A stretch of DNA of 64,000 nt from JACKDW01 sp964621785. Lineage in GTDB: Bacteria > Myxococcota_A > Polyangia > Nannocystales > Nannocystaceae. The translations under genes and the position numbers were made by a program. The notes beneath the pieces are model-generated. The model was not told the origin of the DNA, did not search any database, and saw nothing but the letters and a program-made list of their open reading frames with translations. Of this stretch, positions 26,482-34,764 are shown piece after piece. The stretch spans positions 124,001-188,000 of the forward strand of contig CAZUPD010000001.1 of assembly GCA_964621785.1 (NCBI GenBank), written 5' to 3'. Each line of letters begins with the position of its first letter. Position 1 is the stretch's first letter.

Positions 26482-28713
26482 ATGAATGAGCGCATGCGTT
26501 TCTTTCGCTTCTCGCTGCTCGCAGCCACGGTGTGGGTGACTTCCTGTCGCAGCAGCGAGGAGATGACGGAGACTGAGACCGAAACCGAAGGTACATCGAC
26601 GACAACTGAAACGACGATGGGCCCCGTGACGACCGGGACGCAAACCTCCGCCGGACCGACCGAGACCGACACCCTCGAGTCGACGACCGATACGGATACG
26701 GATACGGACACCGATAGCGAATCGGACACGGATACGGACACGGACACGGACACGGATACGGATACCGAGGCCATGGGGTACTGCGGGGATGGTGTACTCG
26801 ATCCCGGTGAGGTTTGCGACGATGGCAACAACGGCGACGGTGATGGTTGTAGCAGCACCTGTCAGGAGGCGAACTGCCTCGTGCCGGTTTCCCACCCCAC
26901 GATAACCGACGGTGTTGCCGACCTCGCCTGCGAGACCCTGTTTGTGTTGCCCGGGAGCTATCCCGAAGATCTCGTGATCGACCGCAAGATCGAGATCGTG
27001 CGGGTCGGTGATATGCCGGTCTACATCGCCGGGAGTGGAGACGATACCGCCGTGCGTGTGCTGGCGGGCACTGAAGTCTCGCTCAACGGGGTGGTTGTCA
27101 CCGGAGGGGAGTCGAGCCAGGGCGCAGGTATCCACAACATGGGCACGCTCGCGTTGATCAATTCGAGTATCGAAGGCAACTTGGCCAGCGGCGATGGGGC
27201 CTGCGGTGGCGGTGTATATACAGGGGATCAGAGCTCCATTACCCTCGAGAGCTCGCACATTCGTCAAAACGCAACGCGGAACAACGGCATGACGAGCTAT
27301 GTCCGCGGAGGCGGGATCTGTGTCGAAGGTGGGGTCCTCACGCTGAGCAACAACAGCAGCGTGTCGGAAAATGTTCTCGAGCTTTCAGGGACCAGTAACA
27401 CCCAAACCTACGGAGGCGGTATCTATGCCAGCGCCGCCGTGGTCTCGGTTCTCGATACGAGCTACGTCTCGGACAACAAGCTCGAGCTGAGCGAGAATCT
27501 CGTCAGCGGACGCGGTGTCGGGGGAGGGATGGCCCTGTACGATTCGTTTTTGGAGCTTCCCGACGGCGCCTCGGTGACCAACAACCGCGTGATCGGCAGT
27601 GGTGGTCCGACGACCTACGAACTCGGTGGCGGCGGGATCTTCCTCGATAGTTCGACGATGATCATGGAGGGCGGCAGCCTGTCCGACAATAGGATTGAAG
27701 GCGAAACAGCCGAGTCGGTGGTCGTCCGCGGCGGCGGGTTGTTACTCGAGAACAAGTCTGCGGCGATTTTTCGCGGTGTCGAGTTGCGGCAAAATCTCGG
27801 CAGTGCACTGACGACAGGGGCACAGGTCGGTGTCGCCGATAGTCAGGCGGATGGTGGGGCCGCAGCGTTGTATGCGATCAATGGCGACGATAACGTCGCC
27901 GCCGAATTTGTTGAGTGTACAATCGAATCGAATGCCGTCTCAGCCCGCGGCGTCGAGCCCGGGTTTACCGGCGATGCCGAGGGCGGGGCGTTTGCGGTGC
28001 AGAGCATGTCGGGCAATGCGCTGGCAACCCTCAACATCGAGCGTTCCCTCGCCTACGACAACTCGTGCGAAGCGGACGGGGTGGTCCGCGGCGGCATGAC
28101 ATCCGCACGCGCGCGCTCCAACTCTGCCCAAGTCGATATCAACGTCGTCAACTCGACGATCAGTGGCAACCGCTGTGACGGCAGCATCGGCCTCGGTGGC
28201 CACGGGGGGGGATTTTTTGTCGCAACCAGCAACGGCCAGTCGAGGATCTACTTCAACCTCAGTAGCGTGACGCTGACCGCCAACGAGGCACTTGGTGATG
28301 CAACAAGTGGTGGCGCGATGTACCTGGACAGCAGTGGTACCTTCACACAGGTTATCTCGGACATCCGCAACACGATCCTGACCGAGAACGATGCCGGCAT
28401 TGGCCCCGACTGCTATACCGAGAGCACGAATTTTGTCTCCCAGGGGTACAACCTGATTTCCGACGATGACAACTGCTCGATCACCGGCGACCAGGTCGGC
28501 AATCTGATCGGTATGAACGGTCAGCTCGAATTGCTGCTCAACAACGGCGGTCCGACCCTCACCCACGGGTTGTTGCCCAACAGCCCCGCGATCGATGCCG
28601 GGGATCCAGGCGGGTGCACCGACTCGCAGGATGTGTTGTTAGAGGTCGACCAGCGTGGGTTCCCCCGGCTCGAGGGTCTCAGTTGCGATATGGGAGCGGT
28701 TGAAGAGCAATAG
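26482..28713 (+). CDS. Surface lipoprotein: Cys-rich repeat plus right-handed beta-helix
   Basis: 743 residues. Signal peptide MNERMRFFRFSLLAAT with a lipobox ending in Cys near residue 22. A Thr/Glu/Asp-rich linker (about 25-93) contains DT dipeptides from a GATACG hexamer repeat. Next is a myxobacterial Cys-rich repeat, CGDGVLDPGEVCDDGNNGDG (DUF4215-like), at about residues 97-135. From about 135 to 700 runs a parallel beta-helix of short Asn/Ser/Gly-rich rungs (for example ALINSSIEGNLASG). The end, DQRGFPRLEGLSCDMGAVEE, matches the choice-of-anchor Q type ending. The likely role is adhesion or carbohydrate binding at the surface. Dispersed palindrome TGTATATACA at 27213-27222. Confidence 0.85.
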   Translation: MNERMRFFRFSLLAATVWVTSCRSSEEMTETETETEGTSTTTETTMGPVTTGTQTSAGPTETDTLESTTDTDTDTDTDSESDTDTDTDTDTDTDTEAMGYCGDGVLDPGEVCDDGNNGDGDGCSSTCQEANCLVPVSHPTITDGVADLACETLFVLPGSYPEDLVIDRKIEIVRVGDMPVYIAGSGDDTAVRVLAGTEVSLNGVVVTGGESSQGAGIHNMGTLALINSSIEGNLASGDGACGGGVYTGDQSSITLESSHIRQNATRNNGMTSYVRGGGICVEGGVLTLSNNSSVSENVLELSGTSNTQTYGGGIYASAAVVSVLDTSYVSDNKLELSENLVSGRGVGGGMALYDSFLELPDGASVTNNRVIGSGGPTTYELGGGGIFLDSSTMIMEGGSLSDNRIEGETAESVVVRGGGLLLENKSAAIFRGVELRQNLGSALTTGAQVGVADSQADGGAAALYAINGDDNVAAEFVECTIESNAVSARGVEPGFTGDAEGGAFAVQSMSGNALATLNIERSLAYDNSCEADGVVRGGMTSARARSNSAQVDINVVNSTISGNRCDGSIGLGGHGGGFFVATSNGQSRIYFNLSSVTLTANEALGDATSGGAMYLDSSGTFTQVISDIRNTILTENDAGIGPDCYTESTNFVSQGYNLISDDDNCSITGDQVGNLIGMNGQLELLLNNGGPTLTHGLLPNSPAIDAGDPGGCTDSQDVLLEVDQRGFPRLEGLSCDMGAVEEQ
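26690..26766 (+). repeat. Hexamer GATACG/GACACG tandem array
   Basis: About thirteen copies of a GAYACG-type hexamer encode Asp-Thr dipeptides in the linker of the lipoprotein. Hexamer arrays of this kind can slip during replication in multiples of two codons, changing linker length without frameshift. Confidence 0.85.
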
Positions 28714-28994
28714 CTGAGGCCCGTCGGCTGCTCAGCAAGCCCGCTGGACGCGGACACGTGCATCGGACTGGTGCACAGGTGCGTTGAGGTCCAAGGGGTG
28801 TTTGCAATTGCAAGACGAATGGTTACAAGCCTTTACAAGCCGGGACTCGAATTCCCCGTGAGAAGTCCGGGGAGTCAGGCCGAATGCTTGCGCGTTCACC
28901 TCGTAACCCGGTATATCCCGCCGTCATGACGGACCCTCGCAGCCCGTGGATTTTCCAGTCGCACCCGCATCCGTACGTCCGTGATGGGCAACCT

Positions 28995-30038
28995 ATGCGG
29001 CATGGACAGCACTCGACAGCCTCTCCTCGCGTTTTGCTCGCAGCCGGCGTGAGCATGTGTCTGTTGGCCGCCTGTACCGGGGATCGCGGTCGGACGTTTC
29101 GCCGCGACCACGACCATGCCCAGACGGGCCAGACGGCTGTGGATTCCAAGTCGGTTGCACAGGCAAAGGTTCAGGCACACGCCCGGACCCACGCCGGACC
29201 GCATGCGGCCAAATCGGGTGCACCCGCGGCGAAGCTGCCGGACCAGCCAACGGGCATCAACTACCCCGCACCGTTTGATGGTACACCGATTTCGACCCAG
29301 GTCACAGCGACCGGTCTCAAGGTCGAGGATTTTGTCGCCGGCACCGGAGCGCCGGCCGGCAATGGTAGTTCCGTCAACGTCCACTACACCGGGTACCTCA
29401 CCGACGGGACCGTGTTCGATAGTTCGATTCCCCGCAATCGCCCCTACACGGTCACCATCGGGCAGGGCCGCGTGATCAAGGGCTGGGACGAAGGGCTCCA
29501 GGGCATGCGTGCGGGGGGGAAACGCCGTTTGACCATCCCCCCGGAACTCGGCTACGGCGACCGCGGCAAGGGAAAAATCCCCGCCGGTGCAACACTTGTA
29601 TTTACACTGGAAGCCGTCGGGATTGCGGCGCCCCTACCTGAGCCTCAGCCCCTGTCGATATTTGCTGGTACACCGGTGGCGACCGACAAGCGCCCGGATG
29701 GACTCGAGATCGCCGACTTCCAACTCGGGAGCGGCGCGCTAGCGAAGAAGGGCGACACCGTGCAGGTGCACTACCGCGGCACACTCACCAGCGACGGGAC
29801 CGAGTTCGATAGTTCGTACGGGGGCAAAAACCCGATCAAGTTTCGCCTCGGTGTCGGCCGCGTGATCAAAGGTTGGGACGAGGGGATCGTCGGCATGCGT
29901 GTCGGTGGTGTTCGGACCCTCAAGATTCCCGCGGCCCTGGGCTACGGCGAACGCGGGCGCGGCAAGATTCCGCCAAACGCCGACCTGACGTTTAACGTCG
30001 AGTTGATGTCGATCACCCCGGGCGTGGCACCCCAATAG
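28995..30038 (+). CDS. Double FKBP-type prolyl isomerase lipoprotein
   Basis: 347 residues from ATG 28995, chosen because it puts a normal signal peptide and the lipobox LLAAC (Cys27) at the N-terminus; earlier in-frame starts are 28884 and 28926. A His/Ala-rich linker precedes two FKBP domains (about 105-195 and 215-310). Both have the expected active-site segments (VHYTGYLTDGTVFDSS and VHYRGTLTSDGTEFDSS), GQGRVIKGWDEGL / GVGRVIKGWDEGI and GYGDRG / GYGERG. It should speed proline cis-trans isomerisation and folding of exported proteins. Tandem duplication of the domain is visible in sequence similarity. Dispersed palindrome TGTATTTACA lies at 29597-29606. Confidence 0.93.
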   Translation: MRHGQHSTASPRVLLAAGVSMCLLAACTGDRGRTFRRDHDHAQTGQTAVDSKSVAQAKVQAHARTHAGPHAAKSGAPAAKLPDQPTGINYPAPFDGTPISTQVTATGLKVEDFVAGTGAPAGNGSSVNVHYTGYLTDGTVFDSSIPRNRPYTVTIGQGRVIKGWDEGLQGMRAGGKRRLTIPPELGYGDRGKGKIPAGATLVFTLEAVGIAAPLPEPQPLSIFAGTPVATDKRPDGLEIADFQLGSGALAKKGDTVQVHYRGTLTSDGTEFDSSYGGKNPIKFRLGVGRVIKGWDEGIVGMRVGGVRTLKIPAALGYGERGRGKIPPNADLTFNVELMSITPGVAPQ

Positions 30039-30075
30039 CGTTGACGGTCGTGGTTCCATGAATGCCGGAGCATGT

Positions 30076-31134
30076 ATGAGCAGGTATTGTCGAACGGTCC
30101 TATTCGGGAGTGTTTTTTTGTGTGGGTGCAAAGGCCCGGTGGCGGAGCCTGAGGCCGCGCGTCCGGATACGGCCCCGGTACACCCCCCCGCGGCCCAGGA
30201 GCAACCCGTACCAGCCCAGCCCATGCCACAGGCCGACGACCCGGCACAACCTGAAGTCGAGGCGACAGCCGATGCCAAGCCCGCGGCACCTTCGATCCCA
30301 CCTGCGCCAGATGGAACCCAACCGCAGGCCTGTGGCGACGCCCCAGCCGGGATGGCGTGTATCTCCGCCGGTCCGTTTGTCCGCGGGAAAGACGATGGTC
30401 CGGAGAACGCCCGTCCCCAGGCCGAGGTGTGGTTGCAAACATATTTCATGGATATACAAGAGGTGACGTTCGCCGAGTATCAAGCCTGTGTGAAGCGTCG
30501 GGAATGTCCGCGTTCGGGTCCGCAGTACCTCGACTTTAGTCGACCCGAACAACCGATCAACGGAATCAGCTGGTTTGATGCCGACACCTATTGCCGAGCC
30601 CACGGCAAACATCTGCCGACCGAAGCACAGTGGGAAAAGGCCGCACGCGGCCCCGATGGTGATCCCTTCCCCTGGGGGGATGCACCTGCAACGTGTGAGC
30701 GTGCAATCATCAAAGGCGAGACCGAAGGACGGGGTTGTGGGCTGCTCAAGAAAGGGGAAAAGCCCGAGACCGGGCGAGTGTGGCCCGTCGGTTCACGCGA
30801 CCCCGGGCACTACGGTTTGTACGATATGGCCGGCAACTCCTATGAATGGGTCGCCGACTGGTACGCATCGAGTTATGAAGCCTGCGGCGAGGCGTGCAGT
30901 GGGGTCGATCCAAAAGGCCCCTGCGATGGTGCGCAGGAGTGTCCCGGCTATCGTCGAAAAGGTGTGCGGGGAGGTTCGTGGTATTGGGGTGCCGACCGGG
31001 CACTGGGCTATCACCGCCGCGCACATGTTCCCCGCAATGAACCGTTTCACCACTTCGGATTTCGCTGTGCTGCCTCCATCGACGAGGCCCGAGCTTTGCT
31101 CGCAGGTCCGCGCGCCGATGAGGACAGCGAGTAA
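30076..31134 (+). CDS. Lipoprotein with FGE-sulfatase (SUMF1-like) domain
   Basis: 352 residues from ATG 30076, preferred over ATG 30058 because GGAG (30067-30070) sits 5 bases upstream. The signal peptide ends in FLCGC (lipobox, Cys18). A Pro/Ala/Glu-rich linker runs to about residue 90. The rest is an FGE-sulfatase domain: PFVRGKDDG, YFMDIQEVTFAEYQAC, GISWFDADTYCRAHGKHLPT, AQWEKAARGPDGDPFPWG, GNSYEWVADWY, VRGGSWYWG and HFGFRC. True formylglycine-generating enzymes need specific cysteines; several cysteines are present but I cannot tell whether it is catalytic. Similar domains often serve as binding modules. TGTATGAGCA overlaps the start codon (30073-30082); TGCACCTGCA is at 30680-30689. Confidence 0.88.
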   Translation: MSRYCRTVLFGSVFLCGCKGPVAEPEAARPDTAPVHPPAAQEQPVPAQPMPQADDPAQPEVEATADAKPAAPSIPPAPDGTQPQACGDAPAGMACISAGPFVRGKDDGPENARPQAEVWLQTYFMDIQEVTFAEYQACVKRRECPRSGPQYLDFSRPEQPINGISWFDADTYCRAHGKHLPTEAQWEKAARGPDGDPFPWGDAPATCERAIIKGETEGRGCGLLKKGEKPETGRVWPVGSRDPGHYGLYDMAGNSYEWVADWYASSYEACGEACSGVDPKGPCDGAQECPGYRRKGVRGGSWYWGADRALGYHRRAHVPRNEPFHHFGFRCAASIDEARALLAGPRADEDSE

Positions 31135-31267
31135 ACGCCGAGGCCTCGCCACACTGGTCTCGTTGGCCGGATGTTGAGGATAGGCTGCCCCGGGGCGAGG
31201 ACGTCCGCGCCCTCGAAAAGGGACAACGCTCATCGCGCCACGACGTCGTCCATGGTACCGTCGGAGC

Positions 31268-32170
31268 ATGTTCCTATGGTCATACATCCAACTCGTCGGG
31301 GTGATGGCCGCAGCCGAACCGAGCCTCGCGGCTCCAGTGTCGCCTCCGCAGCCGATTATCGGCGGAAGCTTCGTCGACCCTGGTGAGTGGGAAGCGGTCG
31401 TCTCCCTCGATATCGGTGGCAGTCTCTGTTCGGGTACCCTGGTCGGCGAACGCGTCGTCTTGACTGCGGCCCACTGCATTCCACCCGGATTTTCGCAGAC
31501 GGCGATCTTCGTCAAGTTTGGTACCTCGATGATGCAGGCCGACGAGACGATTCTGAGCGAGTCCTACGCGATTCATCCCGACTATTGCGAGGACCTGACG
31601 GTCTGTCTCGAAGATAACTTTGACATCGCCGTGGTGGTTCTCAAGCACGCGCCGGAGGGCATCGAGCCGGTACCGGTGCTCGCGACCCAAGACGAGTGGG
31701 ACGAGGCGATGTATTTCGATGCACCCGTCAAGTTGCTCGGCTTTGGACTCGATGAAGATGCAAATACTGGTTTGCTGCGTGAGGGTGACACCCTGATTAC
31801 GCGCTTTAGCATGTCCGGACTCGAGTTTCGTGTCGGCGGTGACGGTGTCGACTCCTGTCAGGGAGACTCGGGAGGACCGTCATTTGTCCGCCTTTCCGAT
31901 GGGACATATCTACTTGCCGGGGTATCCTCCCGGGGTCTCGAGTGCGGCGACGGAGGTATCTACGGGGTCGTCGAGCCGGCGTTTTGTTGGATGTATGAGC
32001 AAACAGGTCTCAATCTCGCACGCGATGCATGCGGGCCCTGTGGATGCCTCGACACCGACCCGACGCGTCACGACGGATGCAACATGGCCGGAGACCAGTC
32101 GGGACTCCTGCTGTGGCCTGTGCTACTCGCGTGGGCGATTCGTCGCCGGCGTTCGGTTAAACTTTTGTGA
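31268..32170 (+). CDS. Trypsin-like serine protease with C-terminal anchor
   Basis: 300 residues. Signal peptide, then an activation site at PIIGGSF (about residue 29). The S1 triad is His in LTAAHC (about residue 68), Asp in NFDIAVV (about 118) and Ser in GDSGGPSF (about 200). After the protease domain come a Cys-rich stretch (CGPCGCLDTD) and a hydrophobic segment followed by RRRR near the C-terminus, the layout of the MYXO-CTERM type of sorting signal. It is therefore expected to be exported and anchored in the outer envelope. The 3' end overlaps the 3' end of the convergent histidine kinase gene by 14 bp. TGTATGAGCA lies at 31992-32001. Confidence 0.9.
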   Translation: MFLWSYIQLVGVMAAAEPSLAAPVSPPQPIIGGSFVDPGEWEAVVSLDIGGSLCSGTLVGERVVLTAAHCIPPGFSQTAIFVKFGTSMMQADETILSESYAIHPDYCEDLTVCLEDNFDIAVVVLKHAPEGIEPVPVLATQDEWDEAMYFDAPVKLLGFGLDEDANTGLLREGDTLITRFSMSGLEFRVGGDGVDSCQGDSGGPSFVRLSDGTYLLAGVSSRGLECGDGGIYGVVEPAFCWMYEQTGLNLARDACGPCGCLDTDPTRHDGCNMAGDQSGLLLWPVLLAWAIRRRRSVKLL

Positions 32171-34364
32171 GCCCGAGGTGGGATGTGTCCGGCGTCGCCG
32201 AGGGGATCCGGTTGAGAGCGTTGATCAGAGCGTTGATATGGATCGGCTTGCTGATGTAGTCGTTCATCCCGACTTCGAGGCATGCGTTTTTATCAGACTC
32301 CATGGCGTTTGCTGTCGTCGCAATGATATAGGGTTGCGATTGCTTGGGTAGCCGTCGGCGGATCTCCGAGGTGGTCTCGATCCCGTCCATGCGAGGCATT
32401 TGCATATCCATCAAAATCACGTCGTAGTGTTCGCGTTCGATGGCGGCCAACGCCTCGATGCCGTCGCGTGCCACATCGGGGTCGTAGCCGAGGTTTTTGA
32501 GGGTGGCCACCGCGACCCGTTGATTGACGAGATGGTCTTCCACCAGCAGGATCCGGTGGGGGTGGCGACGGGCGAAGGTGATGTCAAAACGCGGTGTCGC
32601 ACTCGGGGAAGAAGACGCTTCGTCTCGCCGGTTTTTGCCCATGGCAATCAGCAGGAGGTGAAACAGCTCTTCGGGTTTGAGCGGCTTGGTGAGCGACTCG
32701 ACGCGGTCGAGGGAACGGGCTCGCTCGCGTAACTCGTAGTCGGTGGGGCCGGTCAACAGGATCACCGGCGGTTGCACACCATGGATCCGCGACCGGATCC
32801 GTTCGATCAAATCGATGCTATCAAAGTCCGCGATGTGACCGGAAACAATACATGCATCTACATGACCTTCGCGTGCCAAGGCCCGCAGCGCGAGATTTCC
32901 AGATGCACATACATGACTCATCGCGCCCCAGCGACCTGCGAGTTCCGACAGGTACATGGCAAACGTGTGGTGTGCATTGACGATCAGAAATTTGCTGCCC
33001 TTGAGACGCGCGTCAGGTTTTTGTTTGACCTCCGCGGCTTCGACCACAATTTCAAAGTAGAACACCGAGCCGGCCCCGAGTTCGCTCTCGACCCAGATAC
33101 GCCCGCCCATCATTTGTGACAGCCGTTTTGAGATCGCCAAGCCCAAACCAGTTCCGCCGTATTTTCGCGTGGTCGACGGGTCGAGTTGGGTAAAGCTTTT
33201 GAACAGGCTGTTGACCCGTGAGCTCGGAATGCCAACACCGGTGTCACGGACCGAAAATTGAATCCGGTGACGCGCACCGTCGGGGTGCGCATCGACACCG
33301 ATGATGATCTCGCCGGAGTCTGTAAATTTGAGTGCATTACCAACTAAATTGACTAAGATTTGACGCAGCCGGGTAACGTCGCCGATGATCACCGAGGGGA
33401 CCGACTCGGCCATCGTGTAGAACATCTCGATTTGGTGGTCACTGCTCTTGGCGGCGAATAGGTCGAGGACGTCCTCGACACAGCGGTTGAGCGAGAATGG
33501 GATGCTCTCGAGTTGGAGTTTCCCGGATTCGATTTTGGAGAAGTCGAGGATGTCGTTGATGATGACGAGGAGGTCCTGGCCGCTGCTGCGAATGGTCTCG
33601 ACAAATCCCCGTTGATCTCGGTTGAGTTTGGTGTCGAGTAGGAGGTTGGTCATGCCGATGACAGCGTTCATCGGGGTGCGGACCTCGTGGGACATGTTGG
33701 CCAAAAACGTGCTCTTCGCCCGACTCGCGGCCTCGGCCGCATCACGGGCTTCGGTGAGTTGGCGTTCAAAGACTTTGTGTGCCGTAATATCGCGGACCAC
33801 CGCGATACTCACCGGCTCGGATGCACTGTCGTGCGATTGCCGGGGGTGATTGGTGACCGAGACCATGGTGTGGTCGTCCCGCCGGATCTCGATGGTCTTG
33901 GCCTGGTCGGTGGCGACGACATCGAGGAGCCGTTCACGACTGTCTTCATGAACATGTTCAATGAGGTGGGTACCGGGAAGGTCGTTTTGGTCGAACAAAA
34001 GCTGTGCAGCGAAATTGGCGTCGATGATCTTGCCCTGCTGGTGAAAGACGACCGCTTCGCGCAGGTGCTTGGCCGACATGCCAAAGCGTGAGGCCACTTC
34101 GAGGGCGACGTTGCGTTCGAGCGAGATGTTGGCCAGGGCGACGGACGCTTTGCGAAGTTGTGGATGTATGAGCAAGAACCAGGTCAGGACTGCGGTGGTG
34201 AGCAGTGTTCCGCTGACGAGGAGCGCAACCATGGGTGATGCGTTGAGCGCAGCCACGAGCGACCCTCCGCCGACGATGGCGATCAGTGTGACTGCAATCT
34301 TCCGTGCCAGTAGCCGGCCTTCCGGCCCAGGAGGCGAGGTGCGAGTGGAAGCAGTCATGGACAT
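32157..34364 (-). CDS. Hybrid sensor histidine kinase with degenerate first receiver
   Basis: 735 residues. Two hydrophobic segments at about 22-65, a PAS-like sensor (about 85-195), HisKA with the phosphoacceptor in FLANMSHEVRTPMNAVIG, and HATPase_c with NLVGNALKFT, DTGVGI and GTGLGLAI. A first receiver domain lacks the phospho-acceptor Asp (the strand reads DACIVSGHI), so it is probably a pseudo-receiver. A second receiver has HRILLVEDHLVNQ and the acceptor Asp in VILMDMQMPRMDG. Signal unknown. Output presumably passes to a response regulator elsewhere or to a phosphotransfer partner. Dispersed palindromes at 32853-32862 and 32904-32913, and TGTATGAGCA at 34165-34174. Confidence 0.93.
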   Translation of the reverse strand: MSMTASTRTSPPGPEGRLLARKIAVTLIAIVGGGSLVAALNASPMVALLVSGTLLTTAVLTWFLLIHPQLRKASVALANISLERNVALEVASRFGMSAKHLREAVVFHQQGKIIDANFAAQLLFDQNDLPGTHLIEHVHEDSRERLLDVVATDQAKTIEIRRDDHTMVSVTNHPRQSHDSASEPVSIAVVRDITAHKVFERQLTEARDAAEAASRAKSTFLANMSHEVRTPMNAVIGMTNLLLDTKLNRDQRGFVETIRSSGQDLLVIINDILDFSKIESGKLQLESIPFSLNRCVEDVLDLFAAKSSDHQIEMFYTMAESVPSVIIGDVTRLRQILVNLVGNALKFTDSGEIIIGVDAHPDGARHRIQFSVRDTGVGIPSSRVNSLFKSFTQLDPSTTRKYGGTGLGLAISKRLSQMMGGRIWVESELGAGSVFYFEIVVEAAEVKQKPDARLKGSKFLIVNAHHTFAMYLSELAGRWGAMSHVCASGNLALRALAREGHVDACIVSGHIADFDSIDLIERIRSRIHGVQPPVILLTGPTDYELRERARSLDRVESLTKPLKPEELFHLLLIAMGKNRRDEASSSPSATPRFDITFARRHPHRILLVEDHLVNQRVAVATLKNLGYDPDVARDGIEALAAIEREHYDVILMDMQMPRMDGIETTSEIRRRLPKQSQPYIIATTANAMESDKNACLEVGMNDYISKPIHINALINALNRIPSATPDTSHLGLTKV

Positions 34365-34764
34365 GGAAGCGGGGGCTGGCTATCGCACGGTTCGTCTCGC
34401 GCAGAAGATGTTGTCGAGTGGAGCTACCGTGAAAATCGCAGAAGCCCACCTCGACAGAACTGGCAAGCGAGCCGGGGCGTCGAGAATATCCACTGGATAC
34501 GAGTGTACTGGCGCCGAAACATGCGAGCAAACAATGTCTCTTGTTTCGCTTCGAGATGTCTTTCGAATTATGTCGTAATATTCAGGATGTGGCGGAGATG
34601 CTTCGGTGGTCGCAGTTCTTGCGTTCGGTAGGTTCCGCGCGGTGCGAAATAAAAGGCCTGTTCCGCGCGTGTCACTGCCCGACACAACAAACAAGCGGCC
34701 TGCGCTTGTGGGAAGGCGTCAGGCCGCTGCTCAAGATTCATGCGTATGCATGATTGAAGTGCTG
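34365..34764. other. 400-bp gap upstream of the histidine kinase
   Basis: It lies between the histidine kinase start and the end of the ADYC lipoprotein gene. It contains the terminator of the latter at 34682-34728. The remainder is moderately AT-rich and should hold the kinase promoter. No plausible gene or RNA. Confidence 0.45.
34682..34728 (-). terminator. Terminator of the ADYC lipoprotein gene
   Basis: AGCGGCCTG (34694-34702) pairs with CAGGCCGCT (34720-34728) around a 17-base loop. Read on the minus strand the stem is followed by TTGTTTGTTG, a T-rich run. It lies 37 bp beyond the stop codon at 34765. Confidence 0.8.
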
